64,000 nt of DNA. It comes from Jutongia hominis. GTDB taxonomy: Bacteria; Bacillota; Clostridia; Lachnospirales; Lachnospiraceae. Positions 37,101 to 45,019 of this stretch are shown piece by piece. The DNA lies in assembly GCF_014384965.1 (NCBI RefSeq), contig NZ_JACRSW010000001.1, forward strand, positions 186,001-250,000. Reading direction: 5' to 3'. The stretch's first letter is position 1. Every line of letters starts with the position of its first letter. Position numbers and translations under genes: made by a program. The notes below the pieces were generated by a model that was not told the origin of the DNA, ran no database searches, and worked only from the letters and a program-made list of their open reading frames with translations.

Positions 37101-37174
37101 TGTGGACACGATGCAGAAGTAACTAACATCGCTGCAGTCAAAAGAACTGCTAAAACTTTTTTGCGTAATCGCAT
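34169..37174 (-). CDS. Modular secreted endoglucanase, GH5 with Ig-like domain and CBM2
   Basis: A 1001-residue secreted cellulase. Signal peptide 1-34 (MRLRKKVLAVLLTAAMLVTS); GH5 barrel about 38-403 with acid/base Glu190 in ESMNE and nucleophile Glu331 in VIGEYGS; bacterial Ig-like (BIG2) domain about 411-488; a beta-rich module about 490-648 that I cannot name; PT linker 653-720; another unrecognised module about 722-836; second PT linker 839-901; C-terminal CBM2 about 902-1001 with WSGTL and NPGWDSYLAAG. No dockerin or sortase motif is visible. It cuts internal beta-1,4-glucan bonds outside the cell. AAAGGAG before the ATG at 37174 sets the start. Nested inverted repeats surround the promoter region. 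Confidence 0.95.
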   Translation of the reverse strand: MRLRKKVLAVLLTAAMLVTSASCPQTNTKTVKAAGGSFNNLNQSRMTAAMGAGWNLGNQLESAVGGTPEETKWGNPTITEDLILAVKDAGFKSIRIPVSYLSKIGNDSNYTIDSAWLDRVQQVVDMCVDNGLYAIVNMHGDGYTSIDGGWLLCGNADQTAIKKKYAACWKQIATRFKDYDEHLVFESMNEEFDGTYGNPSSSAYANINAYNQIFVDTVRQTGGNNDMRWLLIPGWNTNINYTADDYGFKLPTDNYLSSKIGSGEKRIMVSVHYYDPWEFCGTESGAVTQWGDTATNSSKVASWGDETYMKSQFKKMHDKFVAKGYPVVIGEYGSIDKSNYDSASTANRKEFAQKVCYYSDMYGLIPVYWDNGYNGEYGFGLFDRYTYKVTQQSVIDGIMEIYGDTSEATATGITLDKTSLTLAVGGGKQTLTATLTPADSKDKITWTSSDEDVATVNSKGQVSAVSTGTCTITASVPNGYKATCKVTVPRPTSIRAKMYLLETSSWKSVISDDVAEITSAGGEYSVSLKATEEQLKNIGSLYIRDISVGEEDASAFDYAKIKVKSFTLNGKTYSMKNDTFTYDTSLSKGSEDGLSNPIFNFSFINVWANTHVNDVTVQNWNYIAYFNNASYQTENTLTINFSVSDIKGGSTGGEATTAPTTEPTVAPTVAPTTAPTVKPTVAPTVAPTVKPTVAPTTAPTVKPTVAPTVKPTVAPTTAPATGSKVLCTNETNKYETWDASWLTKAADDDVITLQYTCTDASHGNWGVMSWGASVDGGWNSGTSYNAASNPTDVVTATCTAAELKDALKIKKSSTVSYICLYTWNGGKIVSLSISDRTAKPTVAPTTVPTTAPTVAPTVAPTIAPTVAPTVAPTVAPTVAPTVAPTVAPTVAPTVAPTTAPDAGTLQGDIKVTGDWGTGGLATITIKNTTGKTFSDGWTVSFDCDRSIKNCWSGTLTNVGTNSYTISNPGWDSYLAAGATISLNVELGSGTATPTVSNISLK
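34472..34660 (-). repeat. PT-linker coding repeat, C-terminal linker
   Basis: About 63 codons of TVAP-type units encoded by near-identical 12-base repeats. Prone to slippage in multiples of 12 bases, which keeps frame. Confidence 0.9.
35015..35209 (-). repeat. PT-linker coding repeat, middle linker
   Basis: About 65 codons mixing TVAP, TVKP and TTAP units; the Lys units separate it from the C-terminal linker. Confidence 0.88.
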
Positions 37175-37220
37175 AAAATACCTTCTCCTTTCTTTGTGAA
37201 ACCCAAAAAGAAAAAGATGC

Positions 37221-37287
37221 ATTACGAATTTCATTATACTTGTCTGTATTTTTAACACCCCTATTAAAAATACAATGCATTCGTAAT
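37221..37287. promoter_or_regulatory. Nested inverted repeats at the cellulase promoter
   Basis: Inner arms TGTATTTTTAA and TTAAAAATACA (37245-37274, exact 11 bp, 8-base loop); outer arms ATTACGAAT and ATTCGTAAT (37221-37229 and 37279-37287, exact). A TATAAT -10 on the minus strand (37233-37238) lies between the outer and inner arms. Likely regulator binding sites. Confidence 0.6.
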
Positions 37288-37561
37288 AACACCCCTGTAT
37301 TTTAGATTTCTATATGTAAATGCTACTCTCTTATAGTAACATATTTGTCATAATTATCAAGTTTTTTTGTCTAAATCATGTAATTTTCGTCTATTTCCAC
37401 AATTTATTCATATCTAATTTACAATTTCGAAACATTTTCTATCCATTTTGCACAATTTTTGATGCAGTTATGCTAATTTGTCTAATTATAAATCAAAGTG
37501 TGACAGCACCTTAGCATGTGTTTTAAAAAATACGTTTTTACCCCGGCTCTCAATAAAGAAC

Positions 37562-37606
37562 GAAAAATGCACTCTTCCGGATTCTCCAAAAGAGTGCATT
37601 TTTTGT
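37562..37606. terminator. Intrinsic terminator
   Basis: AAAAATGCACTCTT pairs with AAGAGTGCATTTTTT around a 14-base loop. A/T-runs on both sides let it serve either strand, chiefly the DUF6465-type gene. Confidence 0.85.
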
Positions 37607-37653
37607 TTCATTTATTCACAGCCAGACAATTAGCTTACTATGTATCAGACAGA

Positions 37654-38220
37654 TTAGAATTCTACAAACTTTCCTTCTGCTTTATCATTGATAACATAGT
37701 ATGCTTTTCTTTCATCCGGATTAATATATACACGAAGTGTTTTGATTGAAGAAATGCGATGTCCTTCATTCTTATATGCTTCCTGAATACGGCCTACAAG
37801 TTCCTCTGATAAGATCTGTTCGCCGTTATATTCAAAATAAACTTCTGTTATTTTTTCAACCGGTTTTTTCGCTGCTTTCCTAGCTGTTGTCTTTTTCGCC
37901 GTTGTCTTTTTCGTTGTTTTAGCAGTTGCTTTTGTTTCTTTTGCTGTTGTCTTTGCTACCGGTTTTTCCGCTGCCTTCGCTACAGGTTTTGACTCTTTTG
38001 GCTGTACTTTTTTTTCTGTTTTTACTGTAGCTTTTACCGGCTCTGTCTTAACAGTTTCTGTCTTCTCTGCTACCGGTTTCACTTCTTCTTTTTTAACCGG
38101 CTGTACTGTTTCTTTTACAGTCTCCGCTGCTGTCTTTTCTTCTACCTTCTTTTCCTGTGCAACAACAGTTGTCTTTGCAAGATTTTTCTGTGTTCTTCTA
38201 CTATTCTTTCCTCGACTCAT
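37654..38220 (-). CDS. Lys/Ala-rich protein with C-terminal DUF6465-like domain
   Basis: A 188-residue protein. Residues 1-125 are low complexity, rich in Lys, Ala, Thr, Val and Pro (KTTKKTTAKKTTARKAAKK), like histone H1 tails, so nucleic-acid binding is plausible. The last 62 residues form a compact domain (ITEVYFEYNGEQILSEELV to the end) of the DUF6465 type, of unknown function. The gene has its own terminator; the ribosome site GGAGAA lies before the ATG. Confidence 0.75.
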   Translation of the reverse strand: MSRGKNSRRTQKNLAKTTVVAQEKKVEEKTAAETVKETVQPVKKEEVKPVAEKTETVKTEPVKATVKTEKKVQPKESKPVAKAAEKPVAKTTAKETKATAKTTKKTTAKKTTARKAAKKPVEKITEVYFEYNGEQILSEELVGRIQEAYKNEGHRISSIKTLRVYINPDERKAYYVINDKAEGKFVEF

Positions 38221-38473
38221 AAATACTTCTCCTTTACCCTGAAATTATAAACTCTTTTTTATCTTCTACTGTTTTTTATGCTTTTTAAATACCCATGTTT
38301 TCTCTAAGCACTTTACAGTATTCATCATAAAAAGTTTATAGCTTGTTTCCATATTTTTCAAGGGCTTTTTCTATTTTTGTATGAATTGTATATTATATTT
38401 GTTTTTCTTCTTTTTTTTCATATAAATTGTCCTACAACAATCGACTTTTTTCTGACTTTTTTCGTAATAATTA

Positions 38474-38827
38474 TCATTTCATCTTTGGTTTAAAGAACAA
38501 TGATGCAATATAACCAAAAAGCAAAGCTGCACTTACACCAACCGCACAAGCAGTAAAACCGCCTTTAAAAAGTCCGATAAATCCCTCGCTGTCGATTGCT
38601 TCTTTCATCCCTTTAAATAATGTATTTCCGAAACCCAGTAATGGCACAGTCGCCCCTGCACCTGCCCATTTTGCAAATGGCTCATATACACCGATCGCAC
38701 CTAACACTACTCCGGTACAGACCAAGATCACCATGATCCTTCCCGGCATCAGCTTCGTATTATCCATCAAAATCTGCACCAACGCACAGATCGCACCTCC
38801 GACTAAAAAAGCCCAAACATAATGCAT
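38474..38827 (-). CDS. spoVAE: Stage V sporulation protein AE
   Basis: Part of the SpoVA channel that loads Ca-dipicolinate into the spore and releases it at germination. It has 117 residues, nearly all membrane: four segments with FLVGGAICALVQILMD, PGRIMVILVCTGVVLG and VPLLGFGNTLFKGMKEAI. The ATG at 38827 has GGAGGAAGA before it; the frame extends eleven codons further. A 464-bp palindromic element lies between it and spoVAD. Confidence 0.93.
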   Translation of the reverse strand: MHYVWAFLVGGAICALVQILMDNTKLMPGRIMVILVCTGVVLGAIGVYEPFAKWAGAGATVPLLGFGNTLFKGMKEAIDSEGFIGLFKGGFTACAVGVSAALLFGYIASLFFKPKMK

Positions 38828-38877
38828 TCTTCTTCCTCCTTCTTTCTTGGCTAACCACATCCCGCACTTTCTATATC

Positions 38878-39341
38878 CGCAGGATCCTTATCCTAAACGG
38901 CATCAAACATATCTGTAAATATTTGCAGGTTCTATTTTTTGTTTCCTTTTGAAATGACACGACGCTTAGTTAGGATATCTGATTTTTTAGCTTTTTTGCT
39001 TATTGGGCGCGGGTCATAACTATAGGGGCGACTCAGCCTGAGTAGCATTGTTGTCTGGGACACGCTCCCGCTTCGCAAAGCCACGTAGCGCACACATAGC
39101 ACTTCAAAAAGCAAAGACGTTTTTTGAAGTGCAAGTGGCGACGGGCTTTGAGATTCCCAGACAGCAATGTACATCAGCCAGGCCTTGCCCCTATATCAGA
39201 TGAGAGCGCCCATAATAAGAGCAAAAAAGCAAAAAATCTTAGATATCCTTAGTAAGCGAAACAGTGCTTCAAAAGGAAACAAAAATAGAATCGCAAAGAA
39301 AAGTATTACATTTTGATGCCGTTTAGGAGAAAGGATCTGCG
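38878..39341. repeat. Long palindromic element, copy 1 (between spoVAD and spoVAE)
   Basis: A 464-bp imperfect palindrome filling the whole spoVAD-spoVAE gap. Outer arms: CCTAAACGGCATCAAA against TTTGATGCCGTTTAGG, and GATCCTT against AAGGATC. Next arms: TTTGTTTCCTTTTGAA against TTCAAAAGGAAACAAA; GGATATCT (38973-38980) against AGATATCC (39241-39248). The core (about 38960-39270) has further stems, ACTCAGCCTGAGT, TTGTCTGGGA/TCCCAGACAG and a 13-bp hairpin ending GCACTTC/GAAGTGC. The core recurs, reverse-complemented, at 50449-50970. Not recognised as a known RNA or mobile element. Confidence 0.9.
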
Positions 39342-39362
39342 TTATAAGTGTAGAGGGATGTG

Positions 39363-40439
39363 TTAGCAGCTTGTTAATATGACGGCATGTGCTGTGCCGG
39401 GCACGCTGTTGCCTTCGTTATAGCTGACTTGTGATAACAATGCTCCGGTCGGTACAAAAAGAATTCTGTGCCATTTCTTTTTTTCGAGCATTTTTAAAAT
39501 GTAGCCTGTCAGCATGACCGCACTGCATCCACAGCCGCTTCCGCCTGCATGAACCTGTTGTTCTTCTCCATAAATTTCAATTCCGCAGTCCATGTATTGT
39601 TTACTGATATCAAAACCTTTTGCTTTGAGATAATCCAATACGATATCTTTTCCGACTTTTCCAAGATCACCGGTTATGATCTTGTCATAATAATCCGGTT
39701 TGACACCCAGATCATGCAGATTCTGTGCGATGACTTCTGCTGCTGCCGGTGCCATACATGCTCCCATATTCATACTGTCTTTTATGCCAAAATCAACTAC
39801 TTTACCGGTTGTAATTCCTTCAATATGCACTTTTCCTTTTTCTTTTAATGCTTCTTTGGAATAATTTTGACCTATCTTATGCGATTCTTTTTCTTCCTCT
39901 AAAACAGACTTCGAAATAACAACCGCACCGCTTCCGGTCGCTGTCCATGTTGATGCTTTCGGACGTTGATTGCCATAGCCAAGTGGAAAACGAAATTGCT
40001 TTTCTGCACTTGCAAAATGACTTGATGTCAATGCAAGGACATGATCGGCAAAGCCACCCTCTACGATCATTGCGGCAATGCCCATGGATTCGCCCATTGT
40101 CGAACATGCTCCATAAACACCAAACAACGGAATTTGCAAAGAAAGCAGTCCAAAAGAAGATGCCATTAACTGTCCTAACAGATCTCCTGCTACAATGTAA
40201 CGGATCTCTTTTTGTTGCAAACCGGCATGTTCTATTGCAAGCTTTGCTGCTTTTTCTTGAAATTTACCTTCGGCTTCTTCCCATGAATCTCCACCCATCT
40301 TTGGATCTTTTTCTATACAGTCAAACCATTCTCCGTAAGGTCCTTCTCCTTCTTTCTTTCCTACAACAGAAGCTGCCCCCTGAATAACCGGAGGGTGCAA
40401 AAAACGAATCGTTTGTTTGCCAACCTGTTTTTTTGCCAT
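39363..40439 (-). CDS. spoVAD: Stage V sporulation protein AD
   Basis: Thiolase-fold protein that binds dipicolinic acid in the SpoVA complex of the forespore inner membrane. It has 358 residues, against about 338 in B. subtilis. Visible are VIQGAASVVGKKEGEGPYG, FGVYGACSTMGESM at the pseudo-active Cys, ATGSGAVVIS and VHAGGSGCGCSAVM. It is separated from spoVAC by 9 kb of unrelated genes and has its own forespore-type promoter at 40559-40587. Confidence 0.96.
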   Translation of the reverse strand: MAKKQVGKQTIRFLHPPVIQGAASVVGKKEGEGPYGEWFDCIEKDPKMGGDSWEEAEGKFQEKAAKLAIEHAGLQQKEIRYIVAGDLLGQLMASSFGLLSLQIPLFGVYGACSTMGESMGIAAMIVEGGFADHVLALTSSHFASAEKQFRFPLGYGNQRPKASTWTATGSGAVVISKSVLEEEKESHKIGQNYSKEALKEKGKVHIEGITTGKVVDFGIKDSMNMGACMAPAAAEVIAQNLHDLGVKPDYYDKIITGDLGKVGKDIVLDYLKAKGFDISKQYMDCGIEIYGEEQQVHAGGSGCGCSAVMLTGYILKMLEKKKWHRILFVPTGALLSQVSYNEGNSVPGTAHAVILTSC

Positions 40440-40558
40440 TGCCTTCTCCTTTCTATTGCAATCTGTTTGTGAGTTGTATTCTTTACTATCGTTAAGAAAT
40501 CAACCATTTTTCCTATCTCACTTTGTAATTCTTTTTCTTTCCATTTTCATGTTTCTAA

Positions 40559-40587
40559 CAGTATGGCTTATATTTCCTTTTTTATTC
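40559..40587 (-). promoter_or_regulatory. Forespore (sigma-G/F-type) promoter of spoVAD-spoVAE
   Basis: GAATA, 17 bases, CATACTG on the minus strand: perfect -35 and six of seven in the -10 of sigma-G. It lies about 120 bases before spoVAD and supplies the part of spoVA cut off from the spoIIA-spoVAA-AC block. Confidence 0.6.
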
Positions 40588-40616
40588 TTCAACATTTTTC
40601 TATCAGAATAACACAT

Positions 40617-40668
40617 AAAAACCCCCTTTTTACCGAACATTCTTAATCCGAGCAAAAAGGGGGATTTT
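40617..40668. terminator. Intrinsic terminator of the RND gene
   Basis: CCCCCTTTTT pairs with AAAAAGGGGG across a 22-base loop; T-run follows on the minus strand. Confidence 0.88.
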
Positions 40669-40699
40669 GCAAAACATATTACACTTTTTATTTTTCTTT

Positions 40700-43600
40700 T
40701 TAATACAACTCATCATCCGACATTGTCAATGATTCTTCATCGCCAAGATCTACTTTCTTTAACTTGCGACGATATAAGATATCATAAAATACCGGAACGA
40801 TAAACAATGTCATCAAAGTTGCATACAGCAAGCCTCCGATCGTTACGATCGCCATTCCGCGGCTCATACCGGCTGTAGAATCTTTACTGAATGCCAATGT
40901 TGACATAGCAAGAATTGTTGTCAAAGCAGTCATCATAATCGGACGCATACGTGTCTTTCCGGTTTCGATCAATGCTTCTTTCTTTTCCCAGCCATTTAAG
41001 CGGAGTTTATTGACATAGTCCACAAAAACAATACCGTTATTTACAACGACACCCTCTAAGACCAAAAAGCCCATCAATGCCATTACGGATAATTGTTCTC
41101 CCGTGATCAAAAGTCCTAACAAACCACCAGTAAAAGCAAGCGGGATCGTGAATAGTACAATAAACGGAGATAGCAGACCTTGGAACTGTGCTACCATGAC
41201 AAGATAGATCATCACAAAGGCAAGACCGATCATCAAAAGCATATTACTGACCATCTCGGTATTGGTCTCGCTTTCACCCTGAATCTTGACCTCATAGCCA
41301 TCCGGTATATTGTATTTGTCTAATTTCTTTTGTAACTGACGGCTGAGCAATGTTGTGTTATATCCATCTTTGGTATCTGCTGTTACCTGTACATAATTCA
41401 CAAGATTTTCGCGGTCGATAGAAGCAACACCTTTTGTCTCTTTAAAGCTTGCAAATTCTTTTAACTTATGTTTCTTCGTCTTTGTTTTTCCATTTGCATC
41501 AGTCGTTGTTGTCTCAAACTCATAATCCATAATATTGGATGTATTTAACTCTTCACGGTCATCAACAATCTTTACATTATAGCTGTCACTTCCAACCGTC
41601 AAAGTCGTAGAATCTTTTTCTGTCTTTAACTTATCTGCCAGTTCGCTATAAACCTGCGCTACGGTTAAACCAAGACGCATTGCTTTGTCTTTATCTACTT
41701 TGACAACCACTTCCTTATCTCCGGCTTCCTGTCCGTTTGACGGTTTTTCAAAACCTTTTACTTCTTTTGCCATCTTCATGACATCTTCACTGATCTTGAT
41801 CAGCTTATCGCTGTCTTTACCATAAATATTCACCTGTAAACCGGAACCCATCAGGCTTGACATATCCATATTGGAATCCGATACTGAATAATCCTTGCAC
41901 TTATTCTTTTTAAATACTGACTCCATCTTGGATGCGATCTTTTTATTGCTATTTGCATATTTTTCATCCAGAAGGATCATAAATGAATAGGTTTTATCGG
42001 AATTTGCACTACTCATGGCACCCGATGTACTTCCCTTCATCACACCAACGGTCTTAACACCTTTGATCTTTTGCATTTGTGTAGAAATCTTATCTGCTAA
42101 TGCGTAATCCTCATCCTGCGTTGCTTCCGTATCCATTTTCAACGTTGCAGACATCTGTTCGCTTCCCATCTCCGGCATAAATACAATACCCATACGGGTC
42201 ACCTGCCAGACAGCAAATACAAGTAAAGCCAACGCAGCTGCGATTGGAACGATCTTAAATCGAAGGAAGAAACGAAGTACTCTTTCATAGCCAACGATCA
42301 TCGCATCAAACCATTTATGTTCTTTGCTCTTGGTATCCTTTAGTAAAGTTGCTCCCATGCTCGGAACTAATGTCAATGCAACAATCAGACTTGCACCCAG
42401 ACTGTATACGATCGTCAGACACATATCCATCATTAGCTGGCGTGTCAGTCCCTCGGTAAAGACGATAGGTAAAAACACACATACCGTTGTTAATGTAGAA
42501 GAAAAGATCGCACCTGCCACCTGATTTGCACCCATAACAGCCGCTCTTGCCGCAGATACTCCTTTGTTTCGTAAACGATATATATTTTCAATCACGACGA
42601 TTGAATTATCTACCAGCATACCGACACCAAGTGCCAGACCGGACAACGAGATCACATTTAATGTAATATTCGTAAAATACATCAAAATGATCGCAAACAG
42701 AACACTAAGCGGAATACTGAATGCGACTACAGCTGTCGGGCGCAGATCCCGTAAGAAGATGATCAATACTATGATTGCCAGCAATGCACCCCATAAAAGA
42801 TTTGATAAAACAGAGTGGATGATCAGATCGATATATTCACCCTGATCCATCAGATTCGTAAAGCGAAGACCGCTGTATTTCTTTTCCAATTCTTTCATCT
42901 TAGCATTGCATTCTTTAGATACGGTAGATGTTCCGGCTGTACTTGCTTTTGATACATTCAAAAGGATCGCGTCATTTCCATTTACACGACCATAAGAATC
43001 CGACGAATCATCAATCTTTGTTACTTTTGCAACATCTTTCAGACGGATGTCACCAATACCGTCCAGTTTACAAAGAACCGTATCTTTCATTGCATCCATG
43101 CTGCTGTATTCATCACCGACTTTGATCAGATATTGTGTTCCGTCTTCACTGATATAACCGGCCGGCATCGAAAAGTTTTCTGCTTTCAGAATACCTGCTA
43201 ATTTTTCCATTGTCAGGAGCTGATCCAGATTTGCCTTTTTCAATGCTTCCTTTTTTGATTTTTCATACGATTCTTTTCCTGATGCAAGCTCTTTTTCACT
43301 TGAAGCCAAAGAAGATTGTGCACTGTTGATCTGTGCATTAGCCGTACCAAAGGCTGCCGCAGCGGAAATCTTCCCCTGCTCCACTTCTTCGTATTTATCT
43401 TCTGCTGACTTAATAGACTTTTCTACCTGCTTTAATACCTTTTTGGCTACCGTGATCTCTGTCTTTAAGTTGCCAAGTGCCGTATCAATCTGAGGGATAC
43501 GTACTTCCACAATATCATACAGAGATTTTAAATTCTTCTTTGTAAGCTGTTTAGCTGCTTTTTCCTGCCCCTGCTCTTTTAACAATGCCTGATATGCTTT

Positions 43601-44788
43601 TAATTTTGATGCATTGTCAATCGCATCTTTTACATCTTTTGGCAATGCATTTAACTGTTTTTTTGCCTGCTCTTTTGCTGTTTTTTCTGCCTGTTTTTCT
43701 GCTTGTGCTGTCAATGCAGATGCCTGCGTGCCAAGCTTTGCAACATATGTATTAACATTTGCTGCTGTAACCGTATCTGTGATACCCAGGCTTGCAGCCT
43801 GTGACTGTACGATTGCTGCTAATGTCTGCTGATAAGCAGAATCGTAAATTGCTTTATATGCTGCACCATCTTCTGCAAAACTGTCACGAACGGTCCGGAT
43901 TCCCTGACTGATCGCCTGATAAGAAGATACGACTTTATTCTTTGTATAGGCTTTCTTTTCCATTTGCAATGCGCTCTGATTGGCTTTCAGACTGGTCAGT
44001 TCAGAAGATTGCGCCTGCTTGGTCGCGATCGCCTGATTCATTAATTTACTGTATTTTGCAAGTTCACCTGATGTTTTATCCTGCTTGCTTTCTAATTGAC
44101 TCTTTTGCTCTTCTAATTTTGCTTTGCCATCATCGAGCTTTTTTTGCGCATCATCTAATTTTTTCTTTGCTTTTGCTAAGGATTTATTTGTCTTTTCTAA
44201 TACTTTTTCATTAACATCATCAATCTTATCCTGATCTAAGCGAACTTCAACGGATTCGGTTACCATGCCGGATGTTCCGACACTTGCCACGCCATCCTGC
44301 CGTTCTAATTCAGGAATGATCTTTTCATCAATGAACCTGGATAATTCTGCACCGCTTTTTCCTTTGTAATCAACACTTGTCATCATCGTTGCCATCATAT
44401 CCATAGAAATCTGCATGATCATAGGTTTTCCTGCATTTTCAGGGAGTTCTACCTGATTGACGGCAGAAGATACTTTGACCATCGCTGCATCCATATCGGT
44501 ATCATCCTCAAATTGCAGTGACACAATACTGGAATTTTCGGAAGAGGTACTGGTCACTTTCTTGACACCATTAACTGTTCCGACAGAATTTTCCACCGCT
44601 TCACTGACTTCTGATTCTACTTTTTCAGGGGAAGCACCCGGATACGTTGTGATAACGATCATATATGGCATGTTCATATTCGGCATAAAGTCTGTTGTCA
44701 TCTTTGTAAAGCTGACAAAACCTAAAACTAAAAGCATAACGACACCAACCAATACCACAAACGGCTTCTTTACACTAAATCTTGACAT
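40700..44788 (-). CDS. RND-type exporter with large coiled-coil insertion
   Basis: A 1362-residue transporter of the AcrB/HAE1 superfamily, about 300 longer than the usual 1000-1050. The membrane core has the proton-relay motif GMLVDNSIVVIENI in the fourth segment and VVNNGIVFVDYVNKLR in the second half. The extra length is a coiled coil, about residues 190-525 (KKKLDDAQKKLDDGKAKLEE), in the first outer loop; it may replace the membrane-fusion protein of Gram-negative pumps (inference). No MFP or outer-membrane partner is adjacent. Substrate unknown. It lies in the 9-kb block that splits spoVA. Confidence 0.93.
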   Translation of the reverse strand: MSRFSVKKPFVVLVGVVMLLVLGFVSFTKMTTDFMPNMNMPYMIVITTYPGASPEKVESEVSEAVENSVGTVNGVKKVTSTSSENSSIVSLQFEDDTDMDAAMVKVSSAVNQVELPENAGKPMIMQISMDMMATMMTSVDYKGKSGAELSRFIDEKIIPELERQDGVASVGTSGMVTESVEVRLDQDKIDDVNEKVLEKTNKSLAKAKKKLDDAQKKLDDGKAKLEEQKSQLESKQDKTSGELAKYSKLMNQAIATKQAQSSELTSLKANQSALQMEKKAYTKNKVVSSYQAISQGIRTVRDSFAEDGAAYKAIYDSAYQQTLAAIVQSQAASLGITDTVTAANVNTYVAKLGTQASALTAQAEKQAEKTAKEQAKKQLNALPKDVKDAIDNASKLKAYQALLKEQGQEKAAKQLTKKNLKSLYDIVEVRIPQIDTALGNLKTEITVAKKVLKQVEKSIKSAEDKYEEVEQGKISAAAAFGTANAQINSAQSSLASSEKELASGKESYEKSKKEALKKANLDQLLTMEKLAGILKAENFSMPAGYISEDGTQYLIKVGDEYSSMDAMKDTVLCKLDGIGDIRLKDVAKVTKIDDSSDSYGRVNGNDAILLNVSKASTAGTSTVSKECNAKMKELEKKYSGLRFTNLMDQGEYIDLIIHSVLSNLLWGALLAIIVLIIFLRDLRPTAVVAFSIPLSVLFAIILMYFTNITLNVISLSGLALGVGMLVDNSIVVIENIYRLRNKGVSAARAAVMGANQVAGAIFSSTLTTVCVFLPIVFTEGLTRQLMMDMCLTIVYSLGASLIVALTLVPSMGATLLKDTKSKEHKWFDAMIVGYERVLRFFLRFKIVPIAAALALLVFAVWQVTRMGIVFMPEMGSEQMSATLKMDTEATQDEDYALADKISTQMQKIKGVKTVGVMKGSTSGAMSSANSDKTYSFMILLDEKYANSNKKIASKMESVFKKNKCKDYSVSDSNMDMSSLMGSGLQVNIYGKDSDKLIKISEDVMKMAKEVKGFEKPSNGQEAGDKEVVVKVDKDKAMRLGLTVAQVYSELADKLKTEKDSTTLTVGSDSYNVKIVDDREELNTSNIMDYEFETTTTDANGKTKTKKHKLKEFASFKETKGVASIDRENLVNYVQVTADTKDGYNTTLLSRQLQKKLDKYNIPDGYEVKIQGESETNTEMVSNMLLMIGLAFVMIYLVMVAQFQGLLSPFIVLFTIPLAFTGGLLGLLITGEQLSVMALMGFLVLEGVVVNNGIVFVDYVNKLRLNGWEKKEALIETGKTRMRPIMMTALTTILAMSTLAFSKDSTAGMSRGMAIVTIGGLLYATLMTLFIVPVFYDILYRRKLKKVDLGDEESLTMSDDELY

Positions 44789-44882
44789 ATCTTTTCCTTT
44801 CCTGCTGCATGAGCTTTTAATGCATACTTTTTTAATCCCTTTTGATCAAAAGTTTTTGCACTTTCATTTTTACGATACACAT

Positions 44883-44913
44883 AAAAAAGGCAAAGGTCAA
44901 TAATCCCTTTGCC
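44883..44913. terminator. Intrinsic terminator of nudC
   Basis: GGCAAAGG pairs with CCTTTGCC; on the minus strand TTTTTT follows. Confidence 0.85.
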
Positions 44914-45019
44914 GCTTTAAGGAAACAGAAAGGATATCTTAATCTTTCCTATCATCTAAGACTGTTTTTTCATATTGTCTTATCATTCTACAGGAAATAC
45001 TTTCAAATCCTTCTAAACA

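Larger units (their letters stand above)
37175..37653. other. Intergenic region upstream of the cellulase gene
   Basis: About 480 bases, very AT-rich. It contains the nested palindromes and -10 at 37221-37287 and the terminator at 37562-37606. In 37290-37560 I see only AT-rich DNA without a convincing gene. Confidence 0.5.

Noticed and set aside
38932..39174. 80-codon minus-strand frame inside palindromic copy 1, with a similar plus-strand frame at 50654-50917
   Set aside because: The two peptides look alike only because the DNA element is conserved; the frames have no ribosome site, differ at both ends, and lie across stem-forming sequence.
38878..39341. Insertion sequence or group II intron
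   Set aside because: No transposase or reverse-transcriptase frame, and palindromic arms rather than short terminal repeats; no clear target duplication seen.
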